Of a stretch of DNA of 64,000 nt, positions 46,318 to 54,107 are shown one piece after another; the stretch's first letter is position 1, and each line of letters begins with the position of its first letter. The notes below the pieces were generated by a model that worked only from the letters and a program-made list of their open reading frames with translations, did not search any database and was not told where the DNA came from. A program made the translations under genes and the position numbers. The stretch spans positions 133,632 through 197,631 of the forward strand of contig JADLBL010000020.1 in assembly GCA_020847735.1 (NCBI GenBank), in the 5' to 3' direction. Source of the stretch: Candidatus Eisenbacteria bacterium (GTDB taxonomy: Bacteria > Eisenbacteria > RBG-16-71-46).

Positions 46318-47067
46318 TCAGCCCTTGCGCGCCTCGCGATAGCGGCCCGAGATCGCGTCCCAGTCCACGACCGACGCGAACGCGGTCACGTATTCCGCCC
46401 TGCGGTTCTGATACTTGAGGTAGTAGGCGTGTTCCCAGACGTCGAGCCCGAGGAGGGGCACGGCGCCGCCACTGAGGGGTGAGTCCTGGTTCGCGGTCGT
46501 CAGCACGCGGACCGCCCCGCCCGGATCGGCCACGAGCCACGCCCAGCCGCTCCCGAAGACGCTGGCCGCGGCGGCATCGAACTTCGAGTGGAAATCCTCG
46601 AACGTGCCGAACGCCCGCTCGATCGCCGTCGCCAGTTCACCCGACGGCCGGCGCGCGCCATCGCGCCCGAGTTGCGTCCAGAAGAGCGAATGGTTCGCGT
46701 GCCCGCCGCCCTGATTGCGCACCGCGCCGCGAAGGTCCTCGGGGACCTGCGCGAGGTCGCGCAGCAGTCGCTCGAGCGACCAGCCTTCGACTTCCCCGCG
46801 GCCGGCGACCGCCTTGTTGAGGTTGGCGACGTAGGCCGCGTGATGCCGGTCGTGGTGAATCCGCATGGTCTGCGCGTCGATCGCGGGTTCGAGCGCGTCG
46901 TAGGCGTAGGGCAGGGGCGGCAGCGTGAACGGCCCGCCGGGCACGGTCCGCGGCGCGGAAGCGCCGCCCGCGGCCGGCGCCGAAGCGCTCGCGAGAACGC
47001 GGGACGTCGAAAGCGGAAGCGTGGCGGCTGCGAGCGCCATGGTCCGGAGGACGTGTCGGCGATTCAT
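46318..47067 (-). CDS. Fe/Mn superoxide dismutase with Tat-like signal
   Basis: This 249-residue protein begins with a twin-arginine-like signal (MNRRHVLRTMALAAATLPLS), so it is likely exported folded to the periplasm. A linker rich in Ala leads to the SOD domain from about residue 46: FTLPPLPYAYDALEP, RIHHDRHHAAYVANLN, GGGHANHSLFW, FGSGWAWLV and the metal signature DVWEHAYYLKYQNRR. All metal ligand positions are present; Fe versus Mn cannot be decided safely. The start at 47067 has AGGAG upstream. Most bacterial Fe/Mn SODs are cytoplasmic, so export is the odd feature. Confidence 0.92.
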   Translation of the reverse strand: MNRRHVLRTMALAAATLPLSTSRVLASASAPAAGGASAPRTVPGGPFTLPPLPYAYDALEPAIDAQTMRIHHDRHHAAYVANLNKAVAGRGEVEGWSLERLLRDLAQVPEDLRGAVRNQGGGHANHSLFWTQLGRDGARRPSGELATAIERAFGTFEDFHSKFDAAAASVFGSGWAWLVADPGGAVRVLTTANQDSPLSGGAVPLLGLDVWEHAYYLKYQNRRAEYVTAFASVVDWDAISGRYREARKG

Positions 47068-47223
47068 GTGCGGGGCTCCTGTCGGGATGGGAGTTCGGCA
47101 AGGCGCGCGAAGTCGGCGCACGCCGCGGGTGGCGCGAGGGAATCCTGAAGGGTGACGATGCGCGTTCGATGCGCGCTCCGGCGGAAAGTCTCGCGGGGAT
47201 TTCGGCAACAGGGACGCGACGAA

Positions 47224-49305
47224 TCAGCCGGCGGGCCCGTCCGCAGGCTCGGCCCCGTGCGCGAGAAGCGTCCTGGCCGCCTCGATGGCTTCTGTCGTGC
47301 CCGCGAGCGCGAGAACATCCCCTGCCTGCAGCCTTTCGTGACCGTCGGGCACCAGCACGACATCCTCACCCCGCGAAATGGCGATGATCGTGGCCGCGGT
47401 ACGGCCGCGAATCTCGAGATCCGAGAGCTCGCGTCCGACGGCGGCGTCTCCGTCCACAAGCCGAACCGGCACTGGTTCGCCGAGCCCGGGCAGCAACTTG
47501 TAGGCGCGTTCCAGGGCCCGCTCGGAGCCTTCGGGGCCTCGTAGGCGCGCGCGACGACCGAGCGCGTCCACGATCACCTCGGCGGCTGCGCGCACGTGTC
47601 CATGCAGGTTTGAGACTGAGCGCCAGAGCGCCACAAGCAGCGCGAGCAGAGAAGCTGCGAGCAGGCCGAGCCCGGTGAAGGGCGGCAGGAAGGGCTGCGT
47701 CACCGCGACGAGCGGCGCGCCGACCACGAGCACCGTGGTGAGCTGGACGGCGACGATCATGCCCCGGCGCGGGGCGGCCGCAAGATCGAGCCGTCCCGGG
47801 ACGGGATCCGCAAATGCGCGACGAGACAGCTGCTGGCCCAGGGCTCTGCTCGTGCGGAAGATGCCGGTGAGGAACGGCAGCGCGAGCAGTGCCGCGGCCC
47901 CGACCACCGCCTCCTGCGCGCGCCCGGGCGCCAGGCCCGTGCGCGCGGCCAGCAATGCCGCGGCGCCGTGACCGAGTTCCGCGGTGGCGATGGCCAGCGC
48001 CGCGATCACGAGCGCGTCGATCGCCAGCACCTGCAACGTGCGCCGCATGCGCGCGCGCTCAGCTGACGTCTCGGGACGCTGCGTCAGGCTCTCGATCCAG
48101 GTGCCGTGCAGCGTCACGAACGTCTGAAGCGGGCGTGGCAGGTTGCGGTCCACCGCGGCCGCGACCGGCTCGGCGAAGCGGATGAGCCAGGGCGTGAGCA
48201 GCGTGGTCACGGCGGAGACGGCGACGATAATGGCGTAGAAGTAATCCGGCATCACGCCCGCGGCGAAGCCCGCGCTGGCGAGGATAAACGAGAACTCGCC
48301 GATCTGCGCGAGGCTCATGCCCGCCTGCAGTGCCGTTCGGATGCCGGCGCCGGTCAGAAACGCGCTCACCGAGACCGCCCCCACCTTGCCTACCACGACC
48401 AGCAGCGTGAAAATCGCGACGGCAACCCAGTGCTCCGCGACCAGCCGGGGTTCGATGAGCATTCCGACGGAGACGAAGAACACGGCTGCGAACATGTCGC
48501 GCACCGGCTCGACCAGATGCGACACGACCTTCCCCTCGCCGGACTCCTCGACGAGCGAGCCAGCGATAAACGCCCCGAGCGCGACCGAGTATCCGAACGA
48601 GCGTGCCAGCAGCGCGATCGCGAAGCAGATGCCGATGCTCGCGACGAGCGTCGTCTCCGGCCGTTTCATGCGCGCTACGAAGCGCATCAGGCGCGGAACG
48701 ACGAGCATCCCTATCAACAGGACCCCGGCGAGGAACGCACCGAGGCGGACGAGCGTCTCGCTGACCGGAATCGCGGCCGGCCCGCCAGCGGACAGGGGCA
48801 CGAGGATCGCGAGCATCAGGATCGAGAGCACATCCTCGACGATGAGAACACCGAACACCAGGTCCACCACCCGTCCCTGGACCTTCTGGTCGAGGAACGC
48901 CTTGATGATGATCGTCGTGGAGGACACGGCGATGACCGCGCCCGCGAAGATGCTCTGAAGCACACTCCAGCCGAACAGCCGCCCCGCCGTGTAGCCGAGT
49001 CCCAGCATGAGGGTGCTCTGGAGCACGGCGACGATGAGAACCGGCCAGCCGGCGCCGACCAGCCGCCGCAGGCTGAACTCGAGCCCGAGCGCAAACATGA
49101 GCAGGATGATGCCGAGCTCGGAGAGTGTGTGCACCGTGGCCGAGTCGGCGACGAGCGGGATTGGCACGTGCGGGCCGACGATCAGGCCGGCGAGCATGTA
49201 ACCGAAGACCACCGGCTGGCGCAGGCGCTGGAACACCACCGTCGTGACGGCTGCGACGCCGAGAACGACAGCGAGCGTTCGCAGGAAGTCGGGAGCGTCG
49301 TGCAT
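47224..49305 (-). CDS. CPA2-family cation:proton antiporter with RCK_C domain
   Basis: This 693-residue protein has about 12 membrane helices of the CPA2/KefB type: VVFGYMLAGLIVGPHVP, SELGIILLMFALGLEFSLRRL, AGAVIAVSSTTIIIKAF, VEDVLSILMLAIL and VALGAFIAGSLVEESGEG. After the transporter core a further set of helices lies at about 460-600. A cytoplasmic TrkA-C/RCK_C-like domain (about 615-690) includes DLEIRGRTAATIIAISRGEDVVLVPDG. It exchanges K+ or Na+ for protons. It resembles YbaL/KefB but lacks a full NAD-binding RCK_N. ATG 49305 follows GCGAGGCC; a possible longer start is 49323. Confidence 0.9.
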   Translation of the reverse strand: MHDAPDFLRTLAVVLGVAAVTTVVFQRLRQPVVFGYMLAGLIVGPHVPIPLVADSATVHTLSELGIILLMFALGLEFSLRRLVGAGWPVLIVAVLQSTLMLGLGYTAGRLFGWSVLQSIFAGAVIAVSSTTIIIKAFLDQKVQGRVVDLVFGVLIVEDVLSILMLAILVPLSAGGPAAIPVSETLVRLGAFLAGVLLIGMLVVPRLMRFVARMKRPETTLVASIGICFAIALLARSFGYSVALGAFIAGSLVEESGEGKVVSHLVEPVRDMFAAVFFVSVGMLIEPRLVAEHWVAVAIFTLLVVVGKVGAVSVSAFLTGAGIRTALQAGMSLAQIGEFSFILASAGFAAGVMPDYFYAIIVAVSAVTTLLTPWLIRFAEPVAAAVDRNLPRPLQTFVTLHGTWIESLTQRPETSAERARMRRTLQVLAIDALVIAALAIATAELGHGAAALLAARTGLAPGRAQEAVVGAAALLALPFLTGIFRTSRALGQQLSRRAFADPVPGRLDLAAAPRRGMIVAVQLTTVLVVGAPLVAVTQPFLPPFTGLGLLAASLLALLVALWRSVSNLHGHVRAAAEVIVDALGRRARLRGPEGSERALERAYKLLPGLGEPVPVRLVDGDAAVGRELSDLEIRGRTAATIIAISRGEDVVLVPDGHERLQAGDVLALAGTTEAIEAARTLLAHGAEPADGPAG

Positions 49306-49727
49306 TGGCCTCGCGATCCTCATGTGTAGTTCGGCGGCGTGGAAACCATCGCAGACTAGCGCGGCCCGTCGCGGAACCGCCAGCCGCCGGAGCAGCGCCG
49401 CACCCGGGGACGGTCGAGTCCGGAGGGCCTGGGGGGATGTTCGTTCCGCCTCGCGGACTCGTTTACCCGTTGCGGAGGTGGGGCCGCGCCCGGCACGCCT
49501 CTTCGGGCATTCACGGAGGTGGAGATGCGTCATGGACCGGTTCCCGACTCGCCCGGAGGACGGCGCGCGCGGCCGGGTTCGTGCGGAAGCGGGCAGGACG
49601 GGCCCTGCCCGCGGGGCCGCGGGCTGAGCGGGCTGCTCGCGTGCACCCGCCCGCGGGCGGGCCGGACTCGGCCGTGGGTTAAGATGTCCGCCCGCCCGCT
49701 TCCACCTCCACGATCCGGAGTCGCGTC
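49306..49727. other. Divergent intergenic region, antiporter / ECF operon
   Basis: 422 bp. TTAAGAT at 49679-49685 may be the -10 of the sigma-factor gene, and GGAG lies before its ATG. A short frame 49532-49627 (31 codons, behind GGAGGTGGAG) has no recognisable product and I do not call it. Nothing else stands out. Confidence 0.4.
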
Positions 49728-50333
49728 ATGGCCGCACCCACGGGTGACGACGAGCGTCCCCGAGCCACACCGCCGCTGGAGACCACGGCGTGGCTGCTGG
49801 ACCGGGCGCGGGGTGGCGACGACCGCGCGCGCGAGCGTCTCGTGGCGCGCGTGCTGCCTCCCCTGCAGGCCTGGGCGCACCGGCGGCTGCCGCCGCGGGC
49901 GAGGGACCTGGCCGACACCGACGATCTCGTGCAGGTGGCGATCCTCCGCGCGCTGCGTCACCTCGACACGTTCGAGAGCCGCGGCGAGGGGGCGCTGCTC
50001 GCCTACCTGCGGCAGGTGCTGCTCAACCTCGTGCGCGACGAGGTCCGCCGCGCCGGGACCCGCCGTCCCGGCGAGCCCGTCTCCGACTCGCTTCCCGATC
50101 GCGCGCCCTCGCAGCTGGAGGAACTGGTCGGCCGCGAGACGCTCGCACGCTACGAGGCGGGACTGGCGAAGCTGTCCGCGGAGCAGCGCGAGGCCGTGAT
50201 TCTCAAGGTCGAAATGGGCTACTCGAATCCCGAGATCGCCGAGGCGCTCGGGCGCCCATCGGCGGACGCGGCGCGGGTGTTCGTCGCGCGCGCGCTCGCG
50301 CGGCTGGCCGAGGTCATGCATGAACCCTCCTGA
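49728..50333 (+). CDS. ECF-type RNA polymerase sigma factor
   Basis: This 201-residue sigma-70 family protein has region 2 at about 20-95 (WAHRRLPPRARDLADTDDLVQVAILRAL, where DTDDLVQ is the typical core-binding helix) and region 4 at about 145-195 (LSAEQREAVILKVEMGYSNPEIAEALG, helix-turn-helix). There is no anti-sigma gene next to it; instead its last 14 bases overlap a Ser/Thr kinase gene, a pairing known for several ECF groups controlled by kinase phosphorylation. The kinase is therefore a likely regulator. Confidence 0.9.
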   Translation: MAAPTGDDERPRATPPLETTAWLLDRARGGDDRARERLVARVLPPLQAWAHRRLPPRARDLADTDDLVQVAILRALRHLDTFESRGEGALLAYLRQVLLNLVRDEVRRAGTRRPGEPVSDSLPDRAPSQLEELVGRETLARYEAGLAKLSAEQREAVILKVEMGYSNPEIAEALGRPSADAARVFVARALARLAEVMHEPS

Positions 50334-53028
50334 ACCACCGCCCGAGCCCGATCCGAGGCTGGTCGAGCTGGCGCTGGGCCTTGCGGACGACGTTCCCGTG
50401 GACTGGGAAGGCGCCCGCAACACGGCCGCGGACCTGTCGGAGACGCTCGAGCAACTTCGCGAACTCGAAACGCTCGCGCAGGCGCACCGGCGCGACCGCA
50501 GGCTGCGCGATTCGCGCCCGGACGCGCCCGTCTTTCGCTGGGGCGCGCTCGAGGCGGTCGAGAAGCTCGGCGAGGGAGGGTTCGCCGAGGTCTGGCGCGC
50601 CTACGAGCCCGCGCTCGCGCGCGAGGTCGCGCTCAAGCTGCGGCGCGCGGACGCGCCGGGCGGTCCGCGCTGGCTCAAGGAGGCTCAGCGGCTGGCGAAG
50701 GTGCGGCACCCGAACGTCGTTCAGGTTTACGGCGCGGACGTGTTCGACGGGCGTCCCGGGCTGTGGACGGAACTGGTGCAGGGCCGCACGCTCGAGCAAC
50801 GCCTGCTGGCCGAGGGTCCCTGCGGCGCCGCCGAGACGGCCGCCATCGGCATCCAGGTGTGCGCCGCGCTCGCCGCGGTGCACGCCGCCGGGCTGGTGCA
50901 CGGCGACGTCAAGACCCGGAACGTGATGCGCGAAGGCGTCCCCGCCGGGCACGGCCGGCTGGCCGGATCCGGCAGGGTCGTTCTCATGGATTTCGGCGCC
51001 GCTTCGGACGCGGACGAACGGGGCGCCGGGTCCGCCGGCACGCCGATGTTCGCGGCTCCCGAGCGGCTCGCGGGCGGCGAATCGAGCGTCGCGGGCGATC
51101 TGTACTCGCTCGGCGTCGTGCTCTACCGCCTGCTCACGGGCCGCTTTCCGGTGGAGGCGACGAGTACGGAGGCGCTGCGCGCGAAGCTGGCGCGCGGCGA
51201 GCTGACGCCGCTGCGAAGCCTTCGGCCGGACCTGCCTTCGGGGCTGCTGCAGGTCATCGAGCGCGCGCTCGAGCGCGACGCCGGCCGGCGGTTCCCCGGC
51301 GCGGCAGAAATGGAGCGCGCGTTGATCTCGGTGCTGGCGCCGGCCGCAGCGGGACCGGGCGCGGACGGCACCGCACGGTGGCGGTTCGCGACAGGGCTCG
51401 TGGCGGGCGTGCTGATCGCGCTGGTCGCGGCGGCGGCCTTCCTGCAGGTCCGCGATCGGCTCGCGCCCCGATTCCATTTCGCTTCGGCCGCCCGTCCGCT
51501 GCCGCACGTTCTCACGCCGCTCGTGCGCGAGACCGAGTCGGGCCAATGGATCGGAATGTCGTCGGTTCGTATCGGAGACCTGGACGGCGACGGCCACGCG
51601 GACCTCGCCACCGGCGCCCCGTTCGAGGGCGGAGCCGGACGGGTCCACGTGCTCTTCGGCGACGGCCATGGCGGATTCCCACGCTCGCTGGCACTGGCAG
51701 GCCGGCAGACCTCGGCGATGTTCGGCGGCGCGCTCGCCGCCGCGGACCTGAATGGCGATGGCCGGCCCGACCTCGCCGTGGGCGCGTCGAACTGGTCCGG
51801 CGCGTCTCCGGGAGGCGGACGCGTGCTCATTTACTATGGCGGCGCGCCGTTCGACTCGGCCCGCCACCGCACGCTTCAGGTGGCGCACGCCGGCGCGCAG
51901 TTCGGCTTCTCGCTCTCCTGCGGCGACTTCAACGGCGACGGCGTCGCCGACCTGGCCGTGGGCGCGTGCGGCGACGCGAACGCGGGCCGCACGCCCGCCG
52001 GACGCGTGTACGTCTACTTCGGCGGCCCGCGGATGCGCGATTCGCCGGACGTGACGCTCGGCAGCGACGCGCCCGACGCGCAGTTCGGAAATGCCGTGGA
52101 CCTGGGAGGGGACCTGAACGGCGACGGCATCGCCGACCTCGCCGTCAGCGCGCCGTGGGAGAGCAGCGACGGGTTGCGCGCCGGACGCGGTTACGTCTTT
52201 TTCGGAGGCCGCGTTCCCGCCACCACGCCGGCGCTCGTGCTGCGCGGCCTAGGACCCTGGCAGCAGCTCGGCGCCCCGCACTACGTGGGAGACCTCGACG
52301 GCGACGGCTTCGACGACCTGCTGGTCGCCAACGAGCGCGGCGACGGCTTCGAGCACGCCTCGGGCACCGCGTTGCTGTTTCGCGGTGCGAGCGCACCGTC
52401 CGACGTGCCGGCGCGCACCTATCGGGGGGAACGCGAAGGCGATGGTTTCGGTCGCTGGGCCACGAACGTCGGCGACGTGAACGGCGATGGTCGCGCGGAC
52501 CTGGCGATCGCGGCGTGGTGGAGCGACGTCGGCGGGCCCACCTCCGGCGCGATCTACCTGTACGCGGGCGGGCCGCAACTCGACACCGCGCCGCTCGCGC
52601 GGCTGCCCGGTCCGGGTGTCGGAGCGCGATTCGGCACGGCGATCGCCGGCGCCGGGGACCTCGATGACGACGGCTTCCCCGACGTGCTCGTGGGCGAGCC
52701 GTCGAACTCGAGCCAGTGGAGGGGTGGCACCTTCCTGGCGAGTTTTCATCGCTTCGTGCTCTCGAGACCGCGGCCCGACGAACGGTGGCGCGGCGGAGAG
52801 CGGGCGGTCGTGGCCTGGCGAGGGGAGACTCCCGCCGCGCTCGAGTACTCCGCGGACGGGCGGGCATGGACGACGCTGCTCGGACATACCGGTGGCCGTG
52901 GCTCGAACTCGGTCTCGATCCGCGTTCCGCAGGTGGCGGACACGTTGCTCGACCTGCGCCTGCGCCCGGCGGATTCGAAGCTCCGGGGCGCGATCGAAGT
53001 CGCGGTCCCTGTGGCCCGGGGGCGCTGA
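50320..53028 (+). CDS. Membrane Ser/Thr kinase fused to an FG-GAP propeller
   Basis: This 902-residue protein has a Pkn2/PknB-type kinase domain at about 73-340: glycine loop LGEGGFAEVW (83-92), ATP lysine K106, catalytic HGDVKTRN (194-201, HGD where most have HRD), DFG (224-226) and the APE-type AAPERL. One membrane helix (about 357-376) follows. Then six or seven FG-GAP/integrin-alpha-like repeats, about 407-830, each with a Ca-binding loop such as DLDGDGHADLATG, DLNGDGRPDLAVG, DFNGDGVADLAVG and DVNGDGRADLAIA. The C-terminal 80 residues are beta-rich. The outer propeller is a probable sensor of ligand or cation. Overlaps the ECF sigma gene by 14 bp. Confidence 0.92.
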   Translation: MNPPEPPPEPDPRLVELALGLADDVPVDWEGARNTAADLSETLEQLRELETLAQAHRRDRRLRDSRPDAPVFRWGALEAVEKLGEGGFAEVWRAYEPALAREVALKLRRADAPGGPRWLKEAQRLAKVRHPNVVQVYGADVFDGRPGLWTELVQGRTLEQRLLAEGPCGAAETAAIGIQVCAALAAVHAAGLVHGDVKTRNVMREGVPAGHGRLAGSGRVVLMDFGAASDADERGAGSAGTPMFAAPERLAGGESSVAGDLYSLGVVLYRLLTGRFPVEATSTEALRAKLARGELTPLRSLRPDLPSGLLQVIERALERDAGRRFPGAAEMERALISVLAPAAAGPGADGTARWRFATGLVAGVLIALVAAAAFLQVRDRLAPRFHFASAARPLPHVLTPLVRETESGQWIGMSSVRIGDLDGDGHADLATGAPFEGGAGRVHVLFGDGHGGFPRSLALAGRQTSAMFGGALAAADLNGDGRPDLAVGASNWSGASPGGGRVLIYYGGAPFDSARHRTLQVAHAGAQFGFSLSCGDFNGDGVADLAVGACGDANAGRTPAGRVYVYFGGPRMRDSPDVTLGSDAPDAQFGNAVDLGGDLNGDGIADLAVSAPWESSDGLRAGRGYVFFGGRVPATTPALVLRGLGPWQQLGAPHYVGDLDGDGFDDLLVANERGDGFEHASGTALLFRGASAPSDVPARTYRGEREGDGFGRWATNVGDVNGDGRADLAIAAWWSDVGGPTSGAIYLYAGGPQLDTAPLARLPGPGVGARFGTAIAGAGDLDDDGFPDVLVGEPSNSSQWRGGTFLASFHRFVLSRPRPDERWRGGERAVVAWRGETPAALEYSADGRAWTTLLGHTGGRGSNSVSIRVPQVADTLLDLRLRPADSKLRGAIEVAVPVARGR

Positions 53029-53303
53029 GCGGCGGGCCCCCGCCGAGCATGCGGGCGCCCGCAGGCCCGCGGCCGGTGCCGCGCCGCGGCCGCGAAGACC
53101 CGGCCCGTGTTCCTTGCACCTCCGGGACTCCGGCCGGACATGCCCGGAAGGTGGGTGACGATTCATGCACAGCCGGGGCTTGACGCGGGCGGAACGCGGT
53201 CGCCCAATTGGGTCTGGAGAAGCCTCCGCAAGATCCGCACGGGTCCGATCCAGCGCCGCTCGGCGTGCCCGGTGTGGACACGGCGACTTCGGGGAGGAGC
53301 GCG
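53029..53303. other. Intergenic hairpin cluster
   Basis: GCGGCGGGCCCCCGCC and TGCGGGCGCCCGCA (palindromes) follow the kinase stop within 45 bp, then CGCGGCCG repeats. They probably terminate or stabilise the sigma-kinase mRNA. The last 20 bp hold the GGGGAGGAG ribosome site of the next gene. Confidence 0.45.
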
Positions 53304-54035
53304 ATGCCGTCCGTGCAGGCCATCATCGACCGCCAGATTCGTCTCTGGGAGATGGAGAAGAACCTCCGCGAGGCGCAGCCAGCGGGACAGGGGGCCGGTC
53401 CGCCGGTCCACCCGGTGATCACGGTCTCGCGCGAGCACGGCAGCGGCGGCAGCCGCGTCGCCGAACTGATCGCGCAGCGCTTCAACTACACGCTGCTGCA
53501 CCGCGACGTCATTGACCGCATCTGCGCCTCGGCGCACCTGCGCCGCAGCATCGTCGAGTCGCTCGACCAGCACGTGAAGTCGCAGCTGGCGATCTGGTGC
53601 GACGCGATGGTCGCGCAGCGCTACACCGACTCGAACGACTACGTGCGCTTCCTGCTCGAGATCATCCGCTCGACGGCGTCGCTCGGAGGCGTGGTCGTCG
53701 TCGGGCGGGGATCGAACTTCATCGTCGGCGCCGACGCGGGGCTGCACGTGCGTATCGTCGCGCCGCGCGAGCAGCGGATCCAGACGCTGGTTCAGTTCGC
53801 GCAGCTCACGAGCCATCAGGCCGAGCAGGAGATGGAGGCCCGGGATCGCGAGCGGGCCGAGTTCGTGCGCAAGGTCCTCGGGCGCGAGGTCACGGACGCC
53901 GACGGCTACGACCTGGTGATCAACAGCGCCGAGTTCTCCCCCGAGCAGGCGGTCGAGCTGGTCGCGACCGCGGCGCAACTCAAGTTCGAGCGCCTGCGAA
54001 TCGCCGCCGCGAGCGCCGAGAGCGCGACGGGCTGA
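53304..54035 (+). CDS. Cytidylate kinase-like family protein
   Basis: This 243-residue soluble protein belongs to the Cytidylate_kin2 type (PF13189). A short helical head (IDRQIRLWEMEKNLREA) precedes the nucleotide-binding part VITVSREHGSGGSRVAELIA (about 40-60), with LLHRDVIDRI, VVVVGRGSNFIV, LHVRIVAPREQRI and DLVINSAEFSPEQAVELV. Members bind nucleotides, but many are not true CMP kinases; the P-loop here is HGSGGS rather than the classical GxxxxGK. Strong GGGGAGGAG before the ATG. Function in the cell is open. Confidence 0.85.
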   Translation: MPSVQAIIDRQIRLWEMEKNLREAQPAGQGAGPPVHPVITVSREHGSGGSRVAELIAQRFNYTLLHRDVIDRICASAHLRRSIVESLDQHVKSQLAIWCDAMVAQRYTDSNDYVRFLLEIIRSTASLGGVVVVGRGSNFIVGADAGLHVRIVAPREQRIQTLVQFAQLTSHQAEQEMEARDRERAEFVRKVLGREVTDADGYDLVINSAEFSPEQAVELVATAAQLKFERLRIAAASAESATG

Positions 54036-54043
54036 GTCCGGCA

Positions 54044-54061
54044 GGCGGCGGGACCGCCGCC
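54044..54061. terminator. Hairpin between convergent genes
   Basis: GGCGGCGG-GA-CCGCCGCC directly after the cytidylate-kinase-like stop and 47 bp before the end of the convergent fusion gene. No T-tract; probable bidirectional terminator. Confidence 0.5.
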
Positions 54062-54107
54062 CTGCTCGCGGGGGCCGCCGGGAGGGCCGGGAAAACGCCG
54101 GTACAGG

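Noticed and set aside
49532-49627. 31-codon frame behind a good ribosome site before the ECF sigma gene
   Set aside because: No recognisable product, basic low-complexity composition and no conserved context; too short to support.
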